A DNA stretch of 64,000 nucleotides from Bacillota bacterium (GTDB lineage Bacteria > Bacillota > Bacilli > Paenibacillales > UBA4045). A program made the translations under genes and the position numbers. Positions within the stretch are counted from its first letter, which is position 1. Every line of letters starts with the position of its first letter. Positions 1 to 7,643 of this stretch are shown here, in pieces. The stretch spans positions 1 to 64,000 of the forward strand of contig JAEZQY010000041.1 of assembly GCA_023441055.1 (NCBI GenBank), written 5' to 3'. The notes under the pieces are model-generated. The model was given only the letters and a program-made list of their open reading frames with translations, made no database searches and was not told the origin of the DNA.

Positions 1-1
1 T

Positions 2-91
2 GCTGAAGCTAAGATTAAGTTATTAGAAGTGGAGAACGAATTCTTAAAAAAGCTCGAGGCTTTAGAAAGGCGGGTGAAGAGCGATCACTAA
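2..91 (+). CDS. IS3-family OrfA, C-terminal tail (partial)
   Basis: Only the last 29 codons of OrfA are inside the window, ending in TAA at 89-91. The tail reads ENEFLKKLEALERR, the leucine-zipper end typical of IS3-family OrfA proteins, which carry an N-terminal helix-turn-helix that binds the terminal repeats. It is in a different frame from orfB, as is normal for the family. The start and the DNA-binding part are outside the window. Confidence 0.8.
   Translation, partial: AEAKIKLLEVENEFLKKLEALERRVKSDH
46..52 (+). other. Probable -1 programmed frameshift heptamer A AAA AAG
   Basis: In the orfA frame the codons read TTA AAA AAG, giving the heptamer A_AAA_AAG at 46-52. The -1 frame is open from base 19 through to the orfB stop at 993, so slippage here would fuse OrfA to OrfB. 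This is the established way IS3-family elements make the OrfAB transposase. No experiment backs this copy. Confidence 0.65.
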
Positions 92-141
92 CACCTTCAG
101 AGATCTTTGAGCTCATTGAGGTTATTAATCGCAAATACAAT

Positions 142-993
142 ATGATTGGTTTAATAAGGTATTTGTGCACCCTTGCAGGAGTAAGCCGGAGTGGATACTA
201 TCGTTGGTTAAAGGCTGATCTAAGCAGGCAAAAACGTGAATATGCGGATGAGAGAGACTACGAATTCATAAAGGAGACTTTCACCTCACTTAAATGTAAG
301 GCGGGAGCTCTCACGATCAAAATGCATCTAGAACGCGAAGTTGATGTCATCATGAATCACAAAAAGATTCGTAGACTAATGCGTAAATATAATTTAGTCG
401 CTCAAGTGCGACAAGCTAATCCGTACCGCAAAATGGCTAAAGCTACACAGGAACATAAAACGTGCCCGAACCTGTTAGAGCGTAAGTTTGATCAAGGAGA
501 GCCAGGCAAAGTGCTACTAACCGATATAACGTATATGAGATATGGTAAAGGCCAATGGGCTTACCTTTCCTGCGTAAAAGATGGAGCGACGAAGCAAATA
601 CCCACCCATGTTCTATCTACATCCTTGGAGCTCAGTATTGTAGAGAAGACCTTAGAGCAACTCCTAGAGTGCTTAGATTACAATATTCATCCTGGGGCAA
701 TCCTTCACTCAGATCAGGGAATGCACTATACTCACCCTGTATTTCAACAGAAAGTAAAGCATGCAGGGCTCACACAATCCATGTCCCGCAAGGGTAACTG
801 CTGGGACAACGCCCCTATGGAGTCCTTCTTTGGTCATATGAAAGATGAACTGGATTATGAGGACTGCCAAACCATTGAGGAGCTTCGTCAGAGGGTTAAC
901 GAATATATTCTGAATTACAACACAACTCGTTACCAGTGGGGATTAAATAAGATGACTCCTGACGAGTACAGGAGCCATCTACTATCGGCTTAG
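142..993 (+). CDS. IS3-family transposase OrfB (DDE integrase catalytic part)
   Basis: A 283-residue OrfB with the full rve integrase core. The first catalytic Asp is in LLTDITY, the second in LHSDQGMHYT and the Glu in NAPMESFFGHMKDE. The N-terminal part has the usual HTH_21-like segment (CTLAGVSRSGYYRW). The protein supplies strand cleavage and transfer for the element. It is probably made mainly as an OrfAB fusion through the frameshift at 46-52, since the frame is open well upstream of the ATG at 142. No truncation or internal stop is seen. Confidence 0.92.
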   Translation: MIGLIRYLCTLAGVSRSGYYRWLKADLSRQKREYADERDYEFIKETFTSLKCKAGALTIKMHLEREVDVIMNHKKIRRLMRKYNLVAQVRQANPYRKMAKATQEHKTCPNLLERKFDQGEPGKVLLTDITYMRYGKGQWAYLSCVKDGATKQIPTHVLSTSLELSIVEKTLEQLLECLDYNIHPGAILHSDQGMHYTHPVFQQKVKHAGLTQSMSRKGNCWDNAPMESFFGHMKDELDYEDCQTIEELRQRVNEYILNYNTTRYQWGLNKMTPDEYRSHLLSA

Positions 994-1074
994 CAGTTTT
1001 TTATAAAGTGTCCATACACGGGGTTACAGTTCAATGACATAGCTGCTACTGTTCTCCATTCTAATGATAATCTA

Positions 1075-1253
1075 CTATTCCCACTCAATCGTCGCCGGCG
1101 GCTTGGACGTGATGTCCAGCACGATGCGGTTGACGTTGCCAACTTCATTGACGATACGAACCGAGATCTTCTCCAGCACATCGTAAGGGATGCGCGCCCA
1201 GTCGGCGGTCATGCCGTCTATGGAGGTGACAGACCTCGCGGTTACCCAGTGTG
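1075..1253 (-). pseudogene. guaA': Remnant of the guaA 3' end (border of the island)
   Basis: Read on the minus strand, about 50 codons ending in PPATIEWE and a TAG stop at 1075-1077 match the C-terminus of GuaA encoded at 4916-6454. From the end inward, 67 bases (1077-1143) are identical. Beyond that the copy differs mostly at synonymous positions, and past about 1235 it loses frame: the YTVGIR region appears as YTLGNR only in another frame. The copy has no start or body and cannot be functional. Best explained as guaA end sequence left at the far border when an element integrated at the guaA 3' end. Confidence 0.85.
1077..1143. repeat. 67-bp direct repeat, outer island border (att-like)
   Basis: Identical over 67 bases to 4918-4984, beginning at ATTCCCACTCAATCG and ending at GTTGCCAAC. 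It corresponds to the last 22 codons of guaA. A perfect match followed by mostly synonymous drift suggests that the crossover or attachment core is inside this block. Confidence 0.85.
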
Positions 1254-1318
1254 TAGTAGATTGTAGAAACGATGGACTCGCCGAAAATTCCAACAACGTC
1301 ATTATCACTATCAATTCC

Positions 1319-3559
1319 TCATTCAAACTCTATCTCTTCATTCACTTTCTCATTCATGTCAATTCTCGTTTGAACATCAACACTATTGACCAACCAACCA
1401 TTTAACGTACAATTTCTGATGAATTCGTCAATTCTGTTTATGCCATTAATCTCCTTTAACGTAACGACGACGCCAAAACGAACCCCTACTCCGTCAATAG
1501 GATTCAATCTATTATTGGTTTTGATTTCCATGCCCCAGTTTTTATTAGTGTACGATTTCTTTTGTCTCATTCCTACTTTAAGTCGCTCTGCAACATACTT
1601 TACATTGTCCCATTTTCTAAATCTATCTCTCGCGTCCCCTTCTAAGAGATAATTCTTCTCGGTATTCAATGTTTCCTCTTGATTTTGTTTATCTCCTGTA
1701 ATATCTTTTATTTTCCCATCATTATTGATTCTACCGAAATGAAGATTGAGTTCAGTATTTGTATAATCAACACCTTGGGTTCTATCGCACATAGGAAAGT
1801 AGCACATCGTCGCTCTCGCAATATAAGGATATTTATCATCCTTCAAGGGAATTGGAAAATGGTAATTATAAGTATTCCATTTTTCACTGACATCCGACAC
1901 TACAAATTTAATCTCATCATCTTTCGTTTGAACGATATCGTCAATTTTAATAGGTACAACACCGTGTCCATAAAGGGCTACTTCTTCTGGTGTAGGCTTT
2001 TCATTCCAGTCTCTTGCAGCATCAATAATCATTGCCTTCGCCACTTCTCTATTCAAACCTAATACCTCTATTAGATAGGCTAATTTTCGTGCAATCCAAG
2101 GCGCAGCATATGAAGTTCCTGCGACATTCGCCTCCCCTAGCGGTTCACAAACTTTCATGTATTGCTCCTCACTGCCGCCATAGTAACTAATATCTGGTTT
2201 TGCAAAAAAAGATAATGCTAGTCCCTTCCTTGCGTATTTTGTGGATAAACCATTTTTGGTCACAGAATTAACCACTATGCTATTGATGGAATCTGCAGGT
2301 GAACCTATTTTTACAATTGCATCATTCGGTTTATTTGTTCCTGCAACGACAAAAATTACATCATTCTCATACTGTATTCGATCTAATATCGCAGCTTCTG
2401 TTGATATAAAATTATCGTTAATTTCTTGATTACTGCCAAGAGAGATATTCCATACTTTTATATCTTGATTATTCGAAATAATTTGTTTTATTTGCTTTAT
2501 AATGGTAAATGAAGAGAATTTTGAACCTATTGCCACACCAAAATGACGCACTTTAAATCGACCACATCCATCATCCAACCACGGGTTTAATCTTGGACCA
2601 TCCACAATAATGGATGAAACAGCTGTACCGTGTCGATAATCATCTGTGCTTTTTGGGAGATTGTCATCAACCATATCATGGTAATCTACCCATTCACTAA
2701 AATAAACACGTGTATCAAACAACGTATCAATTACACCAATCGTCGGTTCAATACTTGGAGATGGCACATACATAGAACTTTGCTGATATTCTTGTATAAA
2801 ATTTTCTGCAGAAAGTTCTTTTAAATCTACTGTTGCCATCGACACAAGGTAAGGTGCTTTTTCGCATAAGAGTTTCATTTGATTTTCATCTAAAAATACA
2901 GTCTGATTATCCAATATTCTACTCGATAATATATCAATACCAATAAGTTTAAGTAATGTTTTCGCATCTGTATGTGTATCGTATAATGTAATAATACTTT
3001 GTTTGAATTGTGGTGTTGCAATCTCCACTTCGAAATCATCAATGTATGAAACATCAGCGATCACTTGCTTAAATGCCGATTTACTGATTGAAAATTGTTC
3101 GAACGGAAGATTATCTATTATTTTCCTGTTTTCAAAAGTGGACTTTTTCATTCCATTTTGAAATCTAGCCTTTAAAAGATCCCTTGCTTTCGAGAGCAGG
3201 TCAATACTTCTATCTAAATCTTCAATACTAAGGAAATAAGTAATAATATGCTTACTTTTTTCTTCATTAAATTTAGCCCCGACAATAGCATAGTTAGACT
3301 CTTTCCCTTTAAACAAGCCAGCAATGCGGTTACTTTTGGCTACAATTTTATTGTAGTGTACACTTATTAAAATGCCTTCGAAAGGTCTTTTTTCTTGTTG
3401 CCAAAATGCTTTGATTTGGGCTATTTTAGTTTGCATTCTAAGTAGATGATCACTTGTCACTACTTTTTGACTGTTCATGTTAGCCCCTCCGCCAGGTGGA
3501 CCTGCTTTTGATGCTTGCACAAATCGTTTCCCTTTCAGTTCTAGCACATTATTCATCAT
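1319..3559 (-). CDS. S8 (subtilisin-like) serine peptidase of a two-gene ATPase-protease cassette
   Basis: A 746-residue cytoplasmic-looking subtilase with no signal peptide. The catalytic triad is visible as Asp278 (IGVIDTLFD), His310 (DYRHGTAVSS) and Ser483 (AGTSYAAPW). The oxyanion-hole Asn409 sits in VVAGTNKPND. About 270 residues precede the protease domain and about 200 follow it; both flanks are unrecognised. The ATG overlaps the end of the upstream ATPase gene by 11 bases, so the two are translationally coupled. A second possible start at 3478 has a strong GGAGGGG site, but the Gly-rich leader before it is in frame and was kept. Subtilases paired with an AAA ATPase recur in variable bacterial regions, and a conflict or stress role is inferred from the island setting. 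The substrate is unknown. Confidence 0.85.
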   Translation of the reverse strand: MMNNVLELKGKRFVQASKAGPPGGGANMNSQKVVTSDHLLRMQTKIAQIKAFWQQEKRPFEGILISVHYNKIVAKSNRIAGLFKGKESNYAIVGAKFNEEKSKHIITYFLSIEDLDRSIDLLSKARDLLKARFQNGMKKSTFENRKIIDNLPFEQFSISKSAFKQVIADVSYIDDFEVEIATPQFKQSIITLYDTHTDAKTLLKLIGIDILSSRILDNQTVFLDENQMKLLCEKAPYLVSMATVDLKELSAENFIQEYQQSSMYVPSPSIEPTIGVIDTLFDTRVYFSEWVDYHDMVDDNLPKSTDDYRHGTAVSSIIVDGPRLNPWLDDGCGRFKVRHFGVAIGSKFSSFTIIKQIKQIISNNQDIKVWNISLGSNQEINDNFISTEAAILDRIQYENDVIFVVAGTNKPNDAIVKIGSPADSINSIVVNSVTKNGLSTKYARKGLALSFFAKPDISYYGGSEEQYMKVCEPLGEANVAGTSYAAPWIARKLAYLIEVLGLNREVAKAMIIDAARDWNEKPTPEEVALYGHGVVPIKIDDIVQTKDDEIKFVVSDVSEKWNTYNYHFPIPLKDDKYPYIARATMCYFPMCDRTQGVDYTNTELNLHFGRINNDGKIKDITGDKQNQEETLNTEKNYLLEGDARDRFRKWDNVKYVAERLKVGMRQKKSYTNKNWGMEIKTNNRLNPIDGVGVRFGVVVTLKEINGINRIDEFIRNCTLNGWLVNSVDVQTRIDMNEKVNEEIEFE

Positions 3560-4616
3560 CGATACCCCCGGTATTCAGTTTCCTGGAAACAGCGCTTTTC
3601 GATTCGCCCTTCAGCTTTTCTATTTCTCTCACTGTAAAACCCTGAGTATAAAGTTCTGCAATATCGGTTTGTTCTAGATGACCAACTAAATGATTGTACA
3701 ACCTTCTTAAATAATCATGTTCCATAGTTACATCACTAAAAGCTAAAGATGCTTTTATGATATTTCTTAACTCTCCCGGATAAGGAAGGTTCACTGCTGT
3801 CTTCAATATTTTTCTAAATAATCTTGTGTCTTTGGAAACACCTTTAAAATTCTTAACAAAGGAGGCGAAGTAATACTCAGCGACATCCATCAAATCCTCT
3901 TTGCTATACCGGCTAAAATTTATCACTGCATCAAAACGTCTCATTAAAGCCTTGTCAAAATTTGAATATAAATTGGTTGTGGCTATAATAACGATTTCTT
4001 TATTTAGATCAGTTAGTCTATCGAATTCTCTCAATATCGTAGAAGTCACTCGCCCCATCTCACGTACATCATTTCTATTAACCCGATCTAATGCAATGAC
4101 ATCGATCTCATCAAATAAAATCACAACTTTGTTCGGGTGTGGAATTGCATTTATTTCTGTAAATACGCTTGTAATATTCTTATTCGTTTGACCTAATTTA
4201 CTATCAATTAAGTTATCAAAATCAACGTAATACAATGTTCGGTCAAGCAACCGGGCTACATGTTTAGCCCCTTCTGTTTTCCCACTACCTGGATAACCTT
4301 CGAATAAAAATTTATTTATTCCTATATTGTGATTAACCGCGTTAATAATACCTTTTATATCATCCGCTATCTCTATGGGCAAGCTTAACGACCCCACGTC
4401 TCGAATGTCTAATTGCTTTAAAAAATCACTTACAAAATCAGTTGCTTGTGGCGTGTACAAATTGACTTCTGCCATTAAGCCCATAATATATTCGGCCAAC
4501 TGATTATCGCCAATGCTGTCGAAGTATCTTGCTATGCTTATAGATTCATTTCTAAAAGCATTCTCGTTTCTCTCCACATGATATTTGATAAGATTTAATA
4601 CATTTTGTTTTTTCAC
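3549..4616 (-). CDS. AAA+ ATPase partner of the subtilase, with C-terminal HTH-like segment
   Basis: A 355-residue AAA ATPase (FtsH/Cdc48-like core). Counting from the upstream GTG at 4625, Walker A is EGYPGSGKTE (about residues 109-118), Walker B ILFDEID (169-175), sensor 1 IIATTN (213-218), and the arginine-finger region is MRRFDAVINF. The GTG at 4616 is preferred because GAGGTG lies 6 bases before it. The last 35 residues (YTQGFTVREIEKLKGESKSA is the core) look like a resolvase-type helix-turn-helix, unusual for this family. The gene overlaps the protease by 11 bases. By analogy with ATPase-protease pairs it may remodel or gate substrates for the subtilase, or sense a trigger; this is inference. 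Confidence 0.82.
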   Translation of the reverse strand: MKKQNVLNLIKYHVERNENAFRNESISIARYFDSIGDNQLAEYIMGLMAEVNLYTPQATDFVSDFLKQLDIRDVGSLSLPIEIADDIKGIINAVNHNIGINKFLFEGYPGSGKTEGAKHVARLLDRTLYYVDFDNLIDSKLGQTNKNITSVFTEINAIPHPNKVVILFDEIDVIALDRVNRNDVREMGRVTSTILREFDRLTDLNKEIVIIATTNLYSNFDKALMRRFDAVINFSRYSKEDLMDVAEYYFASFVKNFKGVSKDTRLFRKILKTAVNLPYPGELRNIIKASLAFSDVTMEHDYLRRLYNHLVGHLEQTDIAELYTQGFTVREIEKLKGESKSAVSRKLNTGGIDDE

Positions 4617-4660
4617 AAGAAACACCTCTGCTTTCCTTATGAATCATAATAACATAAATA

Positions 4661-4687
4661 GGGACACAATGATATTAATAAGGGACA
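4661..4687 (-). promoter_or_regulatory. Paired TGTCCC sites upstream of the ATPase-subtilase operon
   Basis: Two copies of GGGACA on the plus strand (TGTCCC on the minus strand), at 4661-4666 and 4682-4687, lie exactly 21 bases apart, two turns of the helix. Each sits in similar AT-rich context (TTGTCCCTTATT and TGTGTCCCTATTT on the minus strand). They are 45-71 bases before the ATPase start, where an operator would be. The HTH-like end of the ATPase is a candidate binder. No protein-DNA evidence exists. Confidence 0.35.
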
Positions 4688-4865
4688 AAACTTCGTGTCT
4701 TAACATCAATTATTTCTCGACGTAATACATCTAGATTTCTTTCGAACTTGTTGAAAAGCTCCTTTTCAAAATCCGTGACATCCCACGAATACTAACGAGT
4801 CGGCTTCCTCTTCCAGGTATCAATTTATTCGAACTATTTACGTAACACGAAAACAAAAATGCAAT

Positions 4866-4910
4866 AAAAAAAGAGTTAGAAGTCCTTATATATCAAGGAT
4901 TTCTAACTCC
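4866..4910 (-). terminator. Rho-independent terminator of guaA
   Basis: On the minus strand, directly after the guaA stop, a 15-bp near-perfect stem (GAGTTAGAA... with ...TTCTAACTC) closes on an AT-rich loop and is followed by seven T residues. The decayed guaA end at 1075 lacks this hairpin. The rest of 4626-4865 holds only the upstream region of the ATPase gene and no ORF that I can support. Confidence 0.88.
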
Positions 4911-4915
4911 AAAAC

Positions 4916-6454
4916 TTATTCCCACTCAATCGTCGCCGGCGGCTTGGACGTGATGTCCAGCACGATGCGGTTGACGTTGCCAACCTCATTAACGATGCGG
5001 ACCGAGATCTTCTCCAGCACATCGTATGGGATGCGTGCCCAGTCGGCGGTCATGCCGTCGATCGAGGTGACCGCGCGGATGCCGACGGTGTAGGAATATG
5101 TGCGTTCATCGCCCATAACACCGACACTCTTCATATTCGGTAGCGCCGTGAAGTATTGCCAGATCTCACGGTCGAGCCCGGCCTTGATAATCTCTTCACG
5201 CAGAATCGCATCCGACTCCCGTACAATCTCCAGCTTATCCTCCGTTACCTCACCGAGTACGCGAATCGCGAGTCCCGGTCCTGGGAATGGCTGACGCCAT
5301 ACGATCGCATCCGGCAATCCGAGCTCTGTTCCTACCTTGCGCACTTCGTCCTTGAACAGCGCCTTGAGCGGTTCTATTAATTCAAACTTCATATCCTTCG
5401 GCAATCCGCCGACATTGTGGTGAGACTTGATCATCTGCGCAGTTGCCGTACCGCTCTCAATGATATCCGTGTACAGTGTGCCTTGCGCGAGGAAGTCGAA
5501 TTCACCCAGCTTAGCGGATTCCTCATCGAAGCAATAAATAAACTCATTACCGATGATCTTGCGCTTCTGCTCTGGATCACTGACTCCGCGCAGCTGGCCT
5601 AGGAAGCGGGCCTGCGCATCGATCTTCACGACCTTCATATCAAACTTACCTACGAAGGTATCCATAACCCCTTCCGCTTCATCCTTGCGAAGAAGTCCAT
5701 GGTCGATGAACATACAGGTGAGCTGATCGCCCACTGCGCGATGAATTAACGCCGCAACAACAGACGAGTCCACGCCGCCAGACAACGCGCAGAGCACCTT
5801 GCGGTCTCCGACCTGACTGCGAATCTCACGGATCGTATCATCGATGAAGGTGCCCATGCTCCAGGTTCCCTCACAGCCGCACACATCGAACAAGAAATTA
5901 TGAATCATATCATTGCCGTGAACCGAATGACGAACCTCCGGGTGGAATTGGACAGCGAACAGCTTCTTGCCTGGGTGACTCATGGCCGCCACCGGAGCAT
6001 GTGCTGTGCTGGCATCCACGACGAACCCTTCCGGCAGCTTGGTTACAAGATTGCTATGACTCATCCATACCTGCTGCTCACGCGCTAACCCCTTGGTCAG
6101 CTGGCAATGCGGCTCGAAGGTCACCGATGCCTTCCCATACTCGCGCTTCTCAGCGCGACCAACCTCGCCAGCCAGCTGATGCGACATCAGCTGCATCCCA
6201 TAGCAGATACCCAGCACGGGAATACCGAGCTCGTATACCGCCGGATCAACCTTCGGCGCATTCTCTTCGAATACATTCGCAGGACCGCCGGAGAATACAA
6301 TCCCCTTGGGCTGCAGCTCTCTAAGCTTGTCCACTGAAGTATTGTAAGGCAGAAGCTCACTGTATACACCCAGATCACGAATCCGGCGCGCGATTAACTG
6401 ATTGTATTGTCCTCCGAAATCTAGAACAATGATGATTTCATTTGGCTTATCCAT
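4916..6454 (-). CDS. guaA: GMP synthase (glutamine-hydrolysing)
   Basis: Converts XMP to GMP using glutamine and ATP, the last step of de novo guanine nucleotide synthesis in the cytoplasm. The 512-residue protein is full length. The N-terminal class I amidotransferase has nucleophile Cys84 in GICYGMQ and the His171/Glu173 pair in HPEVRHS. The ATP pyrophosphatase domain has the PP-loop SGGVDSS at 225-231, and the C-terminal dimerisation domain ends in PPATIEWE. A GGAGAAGAGG site precedes the ATG. No guanine riboswitch or other leader structure is evident in the 60 bases separating it from uvsE. The 3' end serves as an island integration site. Confidence 0.98.
   Translation of the reverse strand: MDKPNEIIIVLDFGGQYNQLIARRIRDLGVYSELLPYNTSVDKLRELQPKGIVFSGGPANVFEENAPKVDPAVYELGIPVLGICYGMQLMSHQLAGEVGRAEKREYGKASVTFEPHCQLTKGLAREQQVWMSHSNLVTKLPEGFVVDASTAHAPVAAMSHPGKKLFAVQFHPEVRHSVHGNDMIHNFLFDVCGCEGTWSMGTFIDDTIREIRSQVGDRKVLCALSGGVDSSVVAALIHRAVGDQLTCMFIDHGLLRKDEAEGVMDTFVGKFDMKVVKIDAQARFLGQLRGVSDPEQKRKIIGNEFIYCFDEESAKLGEFDFLAQGTLYTDIIESGTATAQMIKSHHNVGGLPKDMKFELIEPLKALFKDEVRKVGTELGLPDAIVWRQPFPGPGLAIRVLGEVTEDKLEIVRESDAILREEIIKAGLDREIWQYFTALPNMKSVGVMGDERTYSYTVGIRAVTSIDGMTADWARIPYDVLEKISVRIVNEVGNVNRIVLDITSKPPATIEWE
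4918..4984. repeat. 67-bp direct repeat, inner island border within guaA
   Basis: The guaA-side copy of the repeat at 1077-1143, identical over all 67 bases and lying within the last 22 codons of intact guaA. An element recombining here leaves GuaA unchanged in sequence. Confidence 0.85.
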
Positions 6455-6514
6455 GAAGAACCTCTTCTCCGATAAATTAATACCGATAATTATAGCTTCC
6501 CGCCCTTGCTAGAG

Positions 6515-7477
6515 TCAAGGAACACGGATGGCAGCTTGATCAATAATTTCGATTCCATCAGCATCCTGCAATTCCTCCATAAGCCGGAAGAGGGCGCCGT
6601 CCTTCATCTTGGCCTCAATCATCACATCAACCTGTTCCGTGTCGCCTGCGATCCCTCTGAGGAATGTTAATAGCTCCGATACATCCAGATAATCAGCATG
6701 GCTGCGCGGTGACTGAACACTCTTCGGACTAGAGGCATGAATCTTGGGCGGGACGCGCTGCCCGGACCAGGTTTGTTGAATCCTAGACCATAATTCCAAG
6801 CAGGATCGCCCACCATGATTAACCGCATGATGATGAATATCGAGTACCATAGGCACACCAAGCTGCTCACAAACTTCTAATGTCTCAGCTGCGGTGTAGG
6901 TCTTGTCATCATTCTCTAATGTTAATCTGCTCTTAATCCGGGCTGAGAGACGGTCGAATTGCTTCAGGAATCGGCTCATAGAAGCCGCCTTGTCCTGATA
7001 AGCGCCGCCTATGTGAACATTGCACTTCGCCCGCTCATCCAGCTCCATGCATTCCAGCATGCGCACATGCCGATCCAGGTCATTGTAGGAATTAATCAAG
7101 ACGTCCTCTCTAGGCGTACTGAGGACAGTGAAGTGGTCCGGATGGAAGCTCACACGCATATCACGTTGTCTGACATAATGACCAATCTCCGCGAACGATT
7201 CCCGCAGAACCTCGAACGGCTGCCAGCCATCAAGCAGCTCATGACCGAGCAGTGGGATCAGCTTGGACGTGAATCGATACACCTGTATGTTGTGTGCATG
7301 ATTATGTCGCAACAGCCGAAGCGTATTATGTAGATTCTCTGCACCAATACGTTCAAGCTTGCGTATAGCAGCTTCGCGATCTTGAATTTTCATAAAGGAG
7401 GCGGCGGTCATCGTTCTAGAAGGGGAGGCATTCTCAACCACAACCGACATGGCGACATAACCAAATCGAACTAGCAT
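6515..7477 (-). CDS. uvsE: UV damage endonuclease UvsE/UvdE
   Basis: A TIM-barrel endonuclease that nicks DNA 5' to UV photoproducts and other lesions, starting an excision repair path separate from UvrABC. The 320-residue protein opens with the diagnostic RFGYVAMSVVVENASPS. It also carries metal-site segments typical of the family, such as VSFHPDHF, MVLDIHHHAVNH and a late EAKMKD. Full length. It lies upstream of guaA on the same strand with a 60-base gap, so partial co-transcription is possible. The 166 bases before it hold the terminator and gene-end repeat described at 7559-7620. Confidence 0.93.
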   Translation of the reverse strand: MLVRFGYVAMSVVVENASPSRTMTAASFMKIQDREAAIRKLERIGAENLHNTLRLLRHNHAHNIQVYRFTSKLIPLLGHELLDGWQPFEVLRESFAEIGHYVRQRDMRVSFHPDHFTVLSTPREDVLINSYNDLDRHVRMLECMELDERAKCNVHIGGAYQDKAASMSRFLKQFDRLSARIKSRLTLENDDKTYTAAETLEVCEQLGVPMVLDIHHHAVNHGGRSCLELWSRIQQTWSGQRVPPKIHASSPKSVQSPRSHADYLDVSELLTFLRGIAGDTEQVDVMIEAKMKDGALFRLMEELQDADGIEIIDQAAIRVP

Positions 7478-7558
7478 GGTTCACGCTCCATTTTTTAACA
7501 CCTAATGTGTGCAAATATACATACGGATATACTAGACAGTCGGATATCAACACAAGAA

Positions 7559-7596
7559 CAAAGGGATGGCCGCCCATACAAGCTGGCAGCCATCCC
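7559..7596 (-). terminator. Hairpin terminator after the sulfatase operon
   Basis: On the minus strand GGGATGGC (complement of 7589-7596) pairs with GCCATCCC (complement of 7563-7570), followed by TTTGTTC. The U-run is short, so termination strength is uncertain. The stem sequence resembles the hairpin at 15264-15301 that follows the flavoprotein gene. Confidence 0.6.
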
Positions 7597-7602
7597 CCGT
7601 CC

Positions 7603-7620
7603 TTATTCGTATACGACTCC
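7603..7620. repeat. 18-base copy of the end of the flavoprotein gene
   Basis: TTATTCGTATACGACTCC is identical to 15328-15345, where its complement encodes GVVYE and the stop codon of the flavoprotein. Here it lies 23 bases past the sulfatase stop and belongs to no gene. A GGATGG-type hairpin follows on the same side in both places. It may mark the border of the intervening insertion. Confidence 0.5.
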
Positions 7621-7643
7621 ACTCGCTCTTGTTCTTACTTGCA

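Larger units (their letters stand above)
1..1033 (+). mobile_element. IS3-family insertion sequence, left part outside window
   Basis: The window starts inside orfA and contains all of orfB and the right end. After the orfB stop there are about 40 bases that finish with GGGGTTACAGTTCA (1020-1033). This is the reverse complement of a left end beginning TGAACTGTAACCCC and fits the TG...CA terminal inverted repeats of the family. The left inverted repeat cannot be seen, so the exact right end is inferred. The transposase frames look undamaged, so the copy could be active. It lies 41 bases from the guaA 3'-end remnant that marks the border of the neighbouring island. Confidence 0.85.
1075..4918. 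mobile_element. Small genomic island at the guaA 3' end
   Basis: Two direct copies of the guaA 3' end bound a 3.8 kb AT-rich stretch that carries only an AAA ATPase and a subtilisin-like protease. Its base composition is clearly lower in GC than guaA, uvsE and the genes beyond. Integration at the 3' end of guaA is known for several integrase-borne islands in Bacillota; the target gene keeps its coding end because the element supplies a matching one. No integrase or excisionase gene lies between the copies, so this is either a remnant, a passenger needing an integrase in trans, or an element whose integrase was lost. The borders are inferred from the repeats. Confidence 0.72.

Noticed and set aside
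1075..1326. An 83-codon frame ending like GuaA
   Set aside because: Its N-terminal part is unrelated sequence joined to a guaA remnant; treated as part of a pseudogene.
6455..6514. Possible purine riboswitch upstream of guaA
   Set aside because: The 60-base gap is too short and shows no three-stem junction or conserved core.
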